Origin: Streptomyces sp. SID12488
GTDB taxonomy: Bacteria > Actinomycetota > Actinomycetes > Streptomycetales > Streptomycetaceae
NCBI RefSeq assembly: GCF_010548275.1
Contig: NZ_JAAGLT010000007.1
Span: forward strand, 248,001-312,000
Reading direction: 5' to 3'
DNA: 64,000 nt
Position numbers and translations under genes: made by a program. This document shows, in pieces, positions 30,979 to 38,789 of the stretch. The notes under the pieces are model-generated. The model searched no databases. It had not been told where the DNA came from and worked only from the letters and a program-made list of their open reading frames with translations. Numbering within the stretch: position 1 is the stretch's first letter; every line of letters starts with the position of its first letter.

Positions 30979-32259
30979 ATGTCCGCGACCTCGACGCGGC
31001 CTTCCTATGCCGCCGTTCTGCGTATCCCGTACGCCCGCCGCACCTTCGCCACCGCTCTCCTCGGCAGACTGTCCTACGGCATCGTCCCGCTGTCCGTGAT
31101 GCTCGCCGTGACCCGGGCCTCGGGCTCGTACGCCGTGGCCGGCACCGTGATGGCGCTCTTCGGTGCCACCGTCGTCCTCCTGGCGCCCGCCAGGGCCGCC
31201 CTCATCGACCGGTACGGGCCGTGCCGGGCGCTCGTTCCCCTGCTGATCGCCCACCTCACCGCGCTCGGGCTGCTGACCGTGGCCGTCTGGCGCCCGGGTG
31301 CGCCGGTGTTCGTCCTGGGCGTCCTCACCGCCCTCTCGGGCGCCTGCGTGCCGCCGCTCGGGCCGACGATGCGGGCCGTGTGGAGCAAGATCGCCGAGGA
31401 CCGGCAGCTGCTGCAGCGGGCGTACAGCCTCGACGGCGTCGCCGAGGAACTGCTGTTCGTCTCGGGGCCGTTGCTGGTGGGCGTCCTCGCCGGGTTCACC
31501 GTGCCGGCCGTCGGCATCGTCGTCGGGGCGGCCCTGATGGCGGCCGGCACCGCCGGGTTCGTGACGTCTCCGGCGGTACGGGCGATGAGCCCCGCCACGC
31601 GCGAGGTCCGCCCGGGAACGGGCGGCGGCCGGGGTGTGCTGGGACGCGTCCGGGGTCCTGTCGGCGCCGCCGCGGGTGTCGGGCTCGCCCTCGGCTCGCT
31701 CGACCTTCTTGTCGTCGTGTTCGCCGGGCAACACGGCCACGGGGGCGCGAGCGTGGCCTGGGTGCTTGCCGCGCTCTCCGCCGGAAGCGCCGTCGGCGGG
31801 CTGCTCAACGGCGCCTTGGCCTGGCGCCGGCCGGCCAGGGTCCGGCTCGCCCTGCTGGCGCTCGGCCTGGGCCTGGCACTCCTCGGCGCGGGACTCGCCC
31901 CCGGCCTGGGCACCCTCACCCTCGCCCTGACGCTGGCCGGCGGCTTCGTGTCCCCGGCCATCACCACCGCGTATCTCATCGCCGACGAGGCGGTCGAGCC
32001 CGAGGCACGTGTCCGGGCCGGTGCCTGGGTCAATACGGCGATCAACGCGGGGAGCACGATCGGCTCCGCCGGGGCCGGAGTTCTCGCCGGACACCTGCCG
32101 GTGGGCGTCTGCTTCGCCCTGACCGGCGTGGCCGTGTTGCTGGCGGGGGCATTTCAGCCGGTCCGGCGATTGAGGACGAGCGCGTTCAGCGCGAAGGGGG
32201 GTCTGGGGGCGCAGCCCCCAGTGGGGGTATCCCCACTGGGGGAGGGATGGGACGGGTAA
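30979..32259 (+). CDS. MFS transporter
   Basis: A 426-aa major facilitator with about 12 hydrophobic segments between residues 15 and 400. The loop after helix 2 carries 'PARAALIDRYGP', an MFS motif A variant. ATG 30979 with GGAGG at 30967-30971. The last about 30 residues (RTSAFSAKGGLGAQPP...) are not MFS-like: they are the translation of an intergenic Streptomyces repeat, so the original stop codon has probably been lost. Substrate unknown; efflux is likely. Confidence 0.85.
   Translation: MSATSTRPSYAAVLRIPYARRTFATALLGRLSYGIVPLSVMLAVTRASGSYAVAGTVMALFGATVVLLAPARAALIDRYGPCRALVPLLIAHLTALGLLTVAVWRPGAPVFVLGVLTALSGACVPPLGPTMRAVWSKIAEDRQLLQRAYSLDGVAEELLFVSGPLLVGVLAGFTVPAVGIVVGAALMAAGTAGFVTSPAVRAMSPATREVRPGTGGGRGVLGRVRGPVGAAAGVGLALGSLDLLVVVFAGQHGHGGASVAWVLAALSAGSAVGGLLNGALAWRRPARVRLALLALGLGLALLGAGLAPGLGTLTLALTLAGGFVSPAITTAYLIADEAVEPEARVRAGAWVNTAINAGSTIGSAGAGVLAGHLPVGVCFALTGVAVLLAGAFQPVRRLRTSAFSAKGGLGAQPPVGVSPLGEGWDG
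32160..32245. repeat. Streptomyces intergenic repeat with two hairpins
   Basis: It begins GTCCGGCGATTGAGGACGAG, a very common Streptomyces intergenic sequence (from memory). It contains CTGGGGGC/GCCCCCAG (32203-32210 with 32214-32221) and a 10-bp perfect stem (32217-32226 with 32231-32240). It overlaps the MFS gene's 3' end and probably serves as a terminator for this gene and the convergent PepSY gene. Confidence 0.7.
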
Positions 32260-32276
32260 GGGTGGCGGGGGCGTTC

Positions 32277-32891
32277 TCAGTCGTCGTCGGAGTGGTCCCG
32301 CGTGACCTTGCCCGTGTCGAGGGCGACCTTCCATTCGCTCGCCGCGCCGTCCTTCACGGTCTCCACGCTCCACGCCACCGCGCCGTTCTCCTCGTCGGCG
32401 CCGACCTCGGTGACCGTGCCCTTCGCGGCGGCGGCGAGGGCGGCCTCCCGGGCGTCGAACTTCGCGCCCTTGAGCGCGGCGGACTCGGCGCGGTCCTCAC
32501 TGTCGCGGTCGCTGTCGTCGTCGGTGTCACGATGCGCCCCCAGCACCTTCCCGGCGCCCGAGACCTCGACGTCGTACTCGGCCCCGTCGCCCCGCACGAC
32601 CCCCACGCCCCACGTGCCGGCGTCGGCGCCGTCGTCGTCCAGCTCGGCGGAGAACGCGGTGCCCGGGGTGTGCCGCAGCGCGGCCGTGATGGCCTCGGCG
32701 GCGGTGATGCCGCTGCCGCGGACCACCGTACGGTCGTCCGCGGAGTCGTCGTCCCGGTCGGAGACCACCTGCACGTTCGCTCCGGTCCGGGGCCTCGCCG
32801 CCGTCTCGTCGTCGCCCGCTGCGAAGGCCAGGGCGGTGCCGCCGGCCAGGGCGGTGGCGGTGAGGGTGGCGATGACGATGTTCCGCTTCAT
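32277..32891 (-). CDS. Secreted/anchored PepSY-domain protein
   Basis: A 204-aa exported protein. The signal peptide is MKRNIVIATLTATALAGG-AL-AFA (about residues 1-24). Two PepSY repeats follow (about 60-125, 'ITAAEAITAALRHTPG', and about 140-200, 'FDAREAALAAAAKGTV'), very rich in Asp. ATG 32891 with AGGAA upstream; a longer open frame has no signal peptide at its start. It is divergent from a two-component system, a common arrangement in which the PepSY protein is a target of the regulator. Confidence 0.87.
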   Translation of the reverse strand: MKRNIVIATLTATALAGGTALAFAAGDDETAARPRTGANVQVVSDRDDDSADDRTVVRGSGITAAEAITAALRHTPGTAFSAELDDDGADAGTWGVGVVRGDGAEYDVEVSGAGKVLGAHRDTDDDSDRDSEDRAESAALKGAKFDAREAALAAAAKGTVTEVGADEENGAVAWSVETVKDGAASEWKVALDTGKVTRDHSDDD

Positions 32892-32978
32892 GGGATTTCC
32901 TGCCTCTTCGCTCGGTTCGGTCGGTTCAGCGACGATTCGTTCCGCTTCGATGACGAGAACCAAGCTGCCCGACGGCGC

Positions 32979-33020
32979 CTGAAGCGAAGCTGAAGGCACC
33001 TGAAGGCGTCTTCAGCTTCG
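32979..33020. promoter_or_regulatory. CTGAAG repeat operator between PepSY and two-component genes
   Basis: CTGAAG occurs at 32979, 32990 and 33000 (spacing 11 and 10 bp), and its inverse CTTCAG at 33010. The flanks extend to an 11-bp inverted repeat (32985-32995 and 33010-33020). Half-sites one helical turn apart are the usual mark of OmpR/PhoB-family regulators, so this is probably where the regulator encoded at 33039 binds to control both directions. Confidence 0.7.
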
Positions 33021-33038
33021 TTTTGCGAGGCTGTACGC

Positions 33039-33704
33039 ATGCGACTGTTGATCGTCGAGGACGAGAAGCGACTGGCCCTGTCGCTGGCCAAGGGCCTGAC
33101 GGCCGAGGGGTACGCCGTGGACGTCGTCCACGACGGCCGCGAGGGTCTGCACCGGGCCACCGAGACGCCGTACGACCTGGTGATCCTCGACATCATGCTG
33201 CCCGGCCTCAACGGCTACCGTGTCTGCGCCGCCCTGCGCGCCGCCGGTCACGACGTACCGATCCTCATGCTCACCGCCAAGGACGGCGAGTACGACGAGG
33301 CGGAGGGGCTCGACACCGGCGCCGACGACTATCTGACCAAGCCCTTCTCCTACGTCGTCCTGGTCGCCCGGGTGAAGGCGCTGCTGCGCCGGCGCGGGTC
33401 GGCGGGAGCCTCGCCCGTCCATGTGGTCGGTGAGCTGACGGTCGACACCGCGGCCCACCGTGTCCACGTCGGCGAGAGCGAAGTCACCCTCACGGCAAAG
33501 GAGTTCGCCGTACTGGAGCAGCTCGTCGTGCGGGCCGGCGAGGTGGTGTCCAAGGCACGGATCCTGGAGCACGTCTGGGACTTCGCGTACGACGGCGACC
33601 CGAACATCGTCGAGGTGTACGTCAGCACCCTGCGCCGGAAGCTCGGCGCCCCGCTGATCCGGACCGTGCGCGGCGCCGGGTACCGGCTCGAGGTGCCGCG
33701 GTGA
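33039..33704 (+). CDS. OmpR/PhoB-type response regulator
   Basis: A 221-aa regulator. The receiver domain has 'IVEDEKRLA', the phospho-acceptor Asp in 'LVILDIMLPG', Thr in 'LMLTAKD' and Lys in 'YLTKPFS'. A winged-helix domain follows (LTAKEFAVLEQLV ... VEVYVSTLRRKLG). Its stop overlaps the kinase start (GTGA). Putative target site just upstream. Confidence 0.92.
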   Translation: MRLLIVEDEKRLALSLAKGLTAEGYAVDVVHDGREGLHRATETPYDLVILDIMLPGLNGYRVCAALRAAGHDVPILMLTAKDGEYDEAEGLDTGADDYLTKPFSYVVLVARVKALLRRRGSAGASPVHVVGELTVDTAAHRVHVGESEVTLTAKEFAVLEQLVVRAGEVVSKARILEHVWDFAYDGDPNIVEVYVSTLRRKLGAPLIRTVRGAGYRLEVPR

Positions 33705-35095
33705 GACGCGCTCTCGGCTCCGTACGGGCCCGGGCGACCCTCGGGGCCACCGTCGTCGTCGCGGTCGCGCTGGTCGCCGCCGGGACCGCCGTACTGCTCT
33801 CCCTGTGGTCCAACCTCAGCGGCCAGGCCGGTACCCAGGCGGAGCGGACCGCGCGGGCGGTCGCCGCCGACCTGGCGGCCGGGACGGCGTACGACAAGCT
33901 GTCGCTCGACGCCGACGACCGCCCTGTCCAGGTCGTCGACGCCGCCGGACGGCTGGTCGCGGCCAGCGAGGACCTGGAGCGGATCAGCGGCACGGGAGTG
34001 TCGGCGGTACGCCCGCAGCTCCCGGCGAGCGACGGTGCTGCGGAGGACGATGACGACGGCTCCCTCTCGCCCGGCGAGATCGACGAGGACGTCTCCTTCA
34101 CCGACGGGTCCGCGACCGTCGAAGGAGACGAGGCCGACTACCGGTTCGCCGCCGTACGGGTCGAGGTCGACGACAAGGGCACCCTCACCGTGCACGCCGG
34201 GGCGCCGCTCTCCGCCGAACAGAGCGCCGTCAGCACCGCGTTGACCGTCATGCTGATCGGCTTCCCACTGCTGCTCGGCGTCGTCGCGGGCGTCACCTGG
34301 CTGGTCACCCGGCGTGCGCTGCGCCCCGTCGAGGGCATCCGGGCCGAGATGGCCGCGATCACCGCCTCCCAGGACCTCGCCCGGCGCGTCCCGGTGCCGG
34401 ACACGCACGACGAGGTGGCCAGGCTCGCCCGGACCACCAACGAGACGCTGGCCGCCCTGGAGGCCTCCGTGGAACGCCAGCGCCGGTTCGTCGCCGATGC
34501 CTCGCACGAGCTGCGCAGCCCCATCGCCTCCCTGCGCACCCAGCTCGAAGTCGGCTCCGCACACCCGGAGTTGCTGGACGTCAAGGGTGCCGTCGAGGAC
34601 ACCGTACGGCTGCAACACCTCGCCGCCGACCTGCTGTTGCTGGCCCGGCTGGACGCGGGGGAGCGGCCCGCCGACGCGCGATTCGATCTCGCGGAGCTGG
34701 TCCGCGAACAGGCGGAGGGCAGGGCAGGACTGACGGTCGAGGCAGGCGCCGTGGAAGTGGCCGGGTCCCGGACGCAGTTGGGGCGGCTGGTCGCCAATCT
34801 GCTGGACAACGCGCAGCGGCACGCCCGGTCGGCGGTCACCGTCTCCGTGCGGCGGGAGGGAGCGCGGGCCGTGGTCGAGGTCGGCGACGACGGGGACGGG
34901 GTGCCCGTGGCGGACCGGGAGCGGGTCTTCGAGCGGTTCGTACGGCTCGACGCGGCTCGCAGTCGCGACGACGGCGGCGCCGGGCTCGGACTCGCCATCG
35001 CCCGGGACGTGGCCGTACGGCACGGCGGCACGCTGACCGTGGGTGAAGCGACCGCAGGCGGAGCCCTGTTCGAGCTCCGCCTGCCCATCACCTGA
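33701..35095 (+). CDS. Sensor histidine kinase
   Basis: A 464-aa kinase with a membrane helix at about residues 12-35, an extracytoplasmic sensor domain of about 145 residues rich in acidic residues, a second helix (about 183-204), HAMP, HisKA (RFVADASHELRSPIASL, phospho-acceptor His) and HATPase_c (NLLDNAQRHA; GAGLGLAIARDV). GTG 33701 overlaps the regulator stop by 4 nt. The signal is unknown. Confidence 0.92.
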   Translation: MRRALGSVRARATLGATVVVAVALVAAGTAVLLSLWSNLSGQAGTQAERTARAVAADLAAGTAYDKLSLDADDRPVQVVDAAGRLVAASEDLERISGTGVSAVRPQLPASDGAAEDDDDGSLSPGEIDEDVSFTDGSATVEGDEADYRFAAVRVEVDDKGTLTVHAGAPLSAEQSAVSTALTVMLIGFPLLLGVVAGVTWLVTRRALRPVEGIRAEMAAITASQDLARRVPVPDTHDEVARLARTTNETLAALEASVERQRRFVADASHELRSPIASLRTQLEVGSAHPELLDVKGAVEDTVRLQHLAADLLLLARLDAGERPADARFDLAELVREQAEGRAGLTVEAGAVEVAGSRTQLGRLVANLLDNAQRHARSAVTVSVRREGARAVVEVGDDGDGVPVADRERVFERFVRLDAARSRDDGGAGLGLAIARDVAVRHGGTLTVGEATAGGALFELRLPIT

Positions 35096-35137
35096 TCTGT
35101 CGAACTGGTCGAACTGGTTGGGCTGGTCGGCCAGGTC

Positions 35138-35614
35138 CTACGGCCGGCCCCGCTGGCCGCGCAGGTGCTGCGCGACCGGCTTGAGCGACGTGCTGAGCTC
35201 GGCCAGGGCCTCCGGGGTCAGCAGCTCGATGAAGTGCCGCCGCACGGACGCCACATGATGAGGCGCGACCTTGTTCATGGTCTCCATGCCCTGCTCGGTG
35301 AGCACCGCGAACAGGCCCCGCCGGTCGGACTCGCAGTTCTCGCGGCGGACCAGGTTCGCGTTCTCCATACGGGTGATCTGGTGGGAGAGCCGGCTCTTGG
35401 ACTGGAGGGTGGCGGACGCGAGGTCGCTCATCCGCATGCGCACATCGTCGGATTCGGAGAGGTTCACGAGGATCTCGTAGTCGTTCATCGTCAGGCCGAA
35501 CGGTTGCAGGTCCTTTTCGAGCTGGTATGCCAGCAACCTGTTGACCTCCAGGTGGGTGCGCCAGGCGCACTGCTCCGCGTCGGTCAGCCAGCTTGTGGCC
35601 GTCTCGGTCTCCAT
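35138..35614 (-). CDS. MarR-family regulator
   Basis: A 158-aa winged-helix protein: 'YQLEKDLQPFGLTMNDYEILVNL', recognition region 'QSKSRLSHQITRMENANLVRR' and the wing 'CESDRRGLFAVLTEQG'. The promoter side (35615-35645) contains ACCTAAAAGGT, an 11-bp dyad that could be an autoregulatory site. Neighbouring AIM24 genes lie upstream in the same direction but are probably separate. Confidence 0.87.
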   Translation of the reverse strand: METETATSWLTDAEQCAWRTHLEVNRLLAYQLEKDLQPFGLTMNDYEILVNLSESDDVRMRMSDLASATLQSKSRLSHQITRMENANLVRRENCESDRRGLFAVLTEQGMETMNKVAPHHVASVRRHFIELLTPEALAELSTSLKPVAQHLRGQRGRP

Positions 35615-35706
35615 GAATGAAGTCTACCTAAAAGGTTGAAAGGCGAACTAGTGAGGGTGGCGTGACGGCGCGCACACGTTCGACGTCACACTCCGCAGAC
35701 TACCGC

Positions 35707-36504
35707 TCACAGCCCGAAGCGACGCTGGAGGTCACCGAGCTGTCCGGGAAGGCGCGGTGCACCCGGTTGCTGTGGATGACCTGCGGGAGCCCCACCGCCA
35801 CCCGGCACTCCGGGCTCGTGCGGAACCACCCCCGTGGCCTGCTCGGCCATGAGTGTCTCGGAGGACTGGAGCAGCACCGTGCCGGCCCCGACGAACTCGA
35901 ACTGGTGCTCCTCGCCGGAGGCCCCGCCGATGCCTGTCATCGCACGTAGACCGCCCATCAGGCCCGTCATGTACCCATGGTCGTAGTGGTGGCAGGGGGA
36001 GGGGCAGTCGGCCCAGCCGACCAGGGCCTGCGGGTCCACCCGGATCGGGGGTTCCATGAACACCACCGGGCCGTTCGACGCGGCCACGAACTTGCCCGTT
36101 CCGATGAGAGTCAGGAAGCCCGGCACGATCGACTGCTTGAGTGCGAGAGTTGGCTGAAAAGCGAGAAGGTTGCCCGAGCGAATGGTCAGGTTGCCCTCCT
36201 CCAGATCGTACGAATTCACGTCGAAGGCCCGGTCGGCGAGGAGCATCTTGCCCGAACCCTCGGCCACGACCCAGTCGCTCGCGTGCAGAGGCGAATGAAA
36301 AGACGTACGGACAAGACGGTCCAGGCGGCCGTGTCCGATGCCGTTGAAGTCGATCGACCCGTAATAGGCGATCATCTTCCCCTTCTGCAGGAACCACTGG
36401 CTCCCCTTGAGCTCCACGCAGAAGGTGTAGTTGTTGACGTTGTCGTCGGACGGCAGCGTCATCGGGTCGTGGACGACGGGCCCCGCGCCCGGGTAGGTGG
36501 TCAC
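35707..36504 (-). CDS. AIM24-family protein, third of three
   Basis: A 265-aa beta-rich protein of the AIM24/TIM24-like family (function unknown in bacteria). The typical 'KGKMIAYYGSIDF', 'GNLLAFQPTLAL' and 'GPVVFMEP' segments are present; the C-terminal about 45 residues are Pro/Gly-rich. GTG 36504 overlaps the previous gene's stop by 4 nt (GTGA). It is the most divergent of the three paralogues. Confidence 0.82.
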   Translation of the reverse strand: MTTYPGAGPVVHDPMTLPSDDNVNNYTFCVELKGSQWFLQKGKMIAYYGSIDFNGIGHGRLDRLVRTSFHSPLHASDWVVAEGSGKMLLADRAFDVNSYDLEEGNLTIRSGNLLAFQPTLALKQSIVPGFLTLIGTGKFVAASNGPVVFMEPPIRVDPQALVGWADCPSPCHHYDHGYMTGLMGGLRAMTGIGGASGEEHQFEFVGAGTVLLQSSETLMAEQATGVVPHEPGVPGGGGAPAGHPQQPGAPRLPGQLGDLQRRFGL

Positions 36505-37151
36505 AGCTTCTCCTCCGACGCCTGGACGTACACCGCACCGCTGCCGCTGAGCTCCAGCTGGAACGCCTCGCCCGAGCCGCGGCCCACCATGTCGCGCCAG
36601 CCGAGCGCGGTGGACAGCTTGTTGCGTACGTCGCCGTGGTGCGCGACGTACGCCTGCGGGTCGACGTGGACCGGGCGCTGGGGGGTGATCGGCACCTCGA
36701 TCACCCCGCCATGGGCCATGACGGCGACGGCGCCGTGCCCCTTGAGGGTGGTGGTGAACAGCCCCTGGCCCGTCACCTGACCCCGGACCATGCCCATGAC
36801 CCCGCCCTGCGAGCCCATGAACATCGTGCCCTGCTGGAGCGTGCCGTCGAAGGCGAGGAGGCGGTCCGCCTCGACGCACAGCGTGTCCCCGGTGAGGCTG
36901 ATGACCTGGATGTGGTGGCCGCCGTGTCCGAAGAGAACCGTGCCGCTGCCCTCGACGGTCATCAGCGGGGTGGCCTCGTTGGCGACCCGGCGGCCGATCA
37001 TCGACATGATCCCGCCCTGGCCGCCCTGCATGTTGGGCGTGAAGGACACCTCGCCCTTGTAGGCGAGCATCGCCCCGCGCTGGCTGAAGACGCGCTGGCC
37101 GGGCATGAGGGTCGCCTCGACCATCTTGGAGTTGATCTCACGGAAGGGCAT
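36501..37151 (-). CDS. AIM24-family protein, second of three
   Basis: A 216-aa paralogue with 'QRGAMLAYKGEVSF', 'ADRLLAFDGTLQQG', 'GLFTTTLKGHGAVAVMAHG' and 'VDPQAYVAHHGDV'. ATG 37151 begins one base after the first gene's stop (TGACATG), so the three genes form one translationally coupled operon. Confidence 0.87.
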   Translation of the reverse strand: MPFREINSKMVEATLMPGQRVFSQRGAMLAYKGEVSFTPNMQGGQGGIMSMIGRRVANEATPLMTVEGSGTVLFGHGGHHIQVISLTGDTLCVEADRLLAFDGTLQQGTMFMGSQGGVMGMVRGQVTGQGLFTTTLKGHGAVAVMAHGGVIEVPITPQRPVHVDPQAYVAHHGDVRNKLSTALGWRDMVGRGSGEAFQLELSGSGAVYVQASEEKL

Positions 37152-37152
37152 G

Positions 37153-37785
37153 TCACACGTCCCCGGCGATCGTGTTGCGCTCACTGGGCTGGACGTACAC
37201 CAGGCCGTCGCCCTCGAAGCGGATCTGGAAGGCCTCGCCCCCGCCCTCGCCCATGAGTGTGCGGAACGTCACACCGGACTGGAAGGACTGCCGGACGTTG
37301 CCCTGGTGCGCGATGTACGCCCCCGGGTCGACGGTCAGCGGGAACTGCGGGCTGACGCGCAGCACCACCGCCGGCCCGTCCGACATGATCGCCGCCTGGC
37401 CGTGCCCCTCGACGGTCGTCGTGAACAGGCCGTTGCCCTGTGAGGCGCCGCGCATCCCGGTGAACGACGTGCCCGTGCGCAGGCCCGAGTCCGTCGCCAT
37501 CAGGTTGCTCGACTCGACGTACAGCTTGTCCCCCTGGAGGGCCACAAGGTTGATCTCGGAGGCGCGGTCGGCGAACCAGCACGTCCCGTGCCCCTTCACC
37601 TCCATCAGTGTCATCTGCTCACCGGTGATCCGCCGGGTGACCATCCCCCGGATGCCCTCACCGCCGCCGCTGAGCTTCTTGAAGTCCATCTGTCCGTCGT
37701 ACGCCACCATCGAGCCGTTCTTCGCCTTGACGGCGTCGCCGGTCATGTCGATGGCCAGCACCTTGCTGCCTTGAAGTCGAAACAT
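37153..37785 (-). CDS. AIM24-family protein, first of three
   Basis: A 210-aa paralogue: MFRLQGSKVLAIDM start, 'KNGSMVAYDGQMDF', 'GLFTTTVEGHGQAAIMSDG', 'VDPGAYIAHQGNVRQ'. ATG 37785 is chosen because the in-frame sequence upstream is not family-like. First gene of the operon. Gly-rich turns (GGGEGIRGM, GEGGGEAF) and no membrane segment suggest a cytosolic beta-structure. Function unknown. Confidence 0.87.
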   Translation of the reverse strand: MFRLQGSKVLAIDMTGDAVKAKNGSMVAYDGQMDFKKLSGGGEGIRGMVTRRITGEQMTLMEVKGHGTCWFADRASEINLVALQGDKLYVESSNLMATDSGLRTGTSFTGMRGASQGNGLFTTTVEGHGQAAIMSDGPAVVLRVSPQFPLTVDPGAYIAHQGNVRQSFQSGVTFRTLMGEGGGEAFQIRFEGDGLVYVQPSERNTIAGDV

Positions 37786-37942
37786 CGCCACGGGGCGAAG
37801 GTAGCCCGCCGGACACCCCCGGCAACAGATCCCGAAGGTGGAGATCGCCCCTGAACCTCCCCCTAGGGGCCGAACACCCGAACATCCGTCCATACCCCCG
37901 CACCCCCGTCCCGGTCGCCCGAGCCGCCGATGCCACAATGGG

Positions 37943-37952
37943 CAAACGTTTG
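37943..37952. promoter_or_regulatory. CG-centred palindrome upstream of DUF3817 gene
   Basis: CAAACGTTTG is a perfect 10-bp palindrome inside GGGCAAACGTTTGTGCACCC. Its centre and symmetry resemble LacI/GalR-family operators. No LacI gene is near; it lies 48 bp before the DUF3817 gene. Confidence 0.4.
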
Positions 37953-37999
37953 TGCACCCATTCACAAAGCGACCCCCTCGCACCCACCGAAGGTGACCC

Positions 38000-38359
38000 G
38001 TGGACATCAAGACCGCCTCCTCCCTCCGCCGCCTGCGGCTGGTCTCGGCGCCCGAAGCCGTTTCCTTCCTCCTCCTGCTGGTCTGCTCGGTGCTGAAGCG
38101 GACCACGGACTTCAACGCGGTGCCCGTCATGGGCGCGGTCCACGGACTCCTCTTCGTCCTCTACGTGATCTTCTGGGCGGACGCGTGGAGCCGCGCCAAG
38201 TGGTCCCTGAAGACCGCCGCCCTCTACTTCGTCCTCTCCGTCCTGCCGACCGGCGGATTCTTCGCCGAGCGCAAGCTGCGCCGCGAGGCCGAGGGCGCGG
38301 TCAACGCGGCCATCGCCTTCCGGGCCCGCCAGGAACAGGAAGAGGCCTACAAGTCATGA
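38000..38359 (+). CDS. DUF3817 membrane protein
   Basis: A 119-aa protein with three predicted helices and the DUF3817 layout: '[19 protein letters not shown]', '[17 protein letters not shown]', '[12 protein letters not shown]'. Function unknown. GTG 38000 with GAAGGTGA upstream. It overlaps the next gene by 4 nt (ATGA). A second family member lies at 43231-43569. Confidence 0.87.
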   Translation: MDIKTASSLRRLRLVSAPEAVSFLLLLVCSVLKRTTDFNAVPVMGAVHGLLFVLYVIFWADAWSRAKWSLKTAALYFVLSVLPTGGFFAERKLRREAEGAVNAAIAFRARQEQEEAYKS

Positions 38360-38649
38360 TCGTCGCCTTCTCCGTGACGCCCCTCGGCGTCGGCGAGGAC
38401 GTGGGGGAGTACGTCGCCGACGCCGTCCGCGTCGTCCGCGAATCCGGGCTCCCCAACCGCACCGACGCCATGTTCACGTCCATCGAGGGCGACTGGGACG
38501 AGGTCATGGACGTCGTCAGGCGTGCCGTCGCCGCCGTGGAGGCACGCGCGCCGCGCGTCTCCCTTGTCCTCAAGGCGGACATCCGCCCCGGCGTGACCGA
38601 CGGGCTCACCTCCAAGGTGGAGACGGTGGAGCGCCACCTCTCCCCGTGA
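38356..38649 (+). CDS. MTH1187-type thiamine-binding protein (DUF77)
   Basis: A 97-aa ferredoxin-like-fold protein: '[18 protein letters not shown]', '[18 protein letters not shown]', '[13 protein letters not shown]'. These are the classic MTH1187/YkoF-like segments, a family reported to bind thiamine-type ligands. Translationally coupled to the DUF3817 gene. Confidence 0.85.
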   Translation: MIVAFSVTPLGVGEDVGEYVADAVRVVRESGLPNRTDAMFTSIEGDWDEVMDVVRRAVAAVEARAPRVSLVLKADIRPGVTDGLTSKVETVERHLSP

Positions 38650-38738
38650 CCCGCACCGGGTGACGGGGCACCGCTCACCCGGTAAACCACCCCCGTACAC
38701 GCTCACCCGTCCGGACGCACCCAGTTCGACTCGCTGTC

Positions 38739-38762
38739 ATATCTCCCCTTTGGTGGGGATAT
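38739..38762. promoter_or_regulatory. Imperfect palindrome upstream of the cslA-type gene
   Basis: ATATCTCCCC (38739-38748) faces GGGGATAT (38755-38762) with a 2-nt bulge, about 30 bp before the glycosyltransferase start. A candidate operator or start-site hairpin in an otherwise GC-rich setting. Confidence 0.35.
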
Positions 38763-38789
38763 CGGCTCGTTCGATCACTGGAGGGCGCT

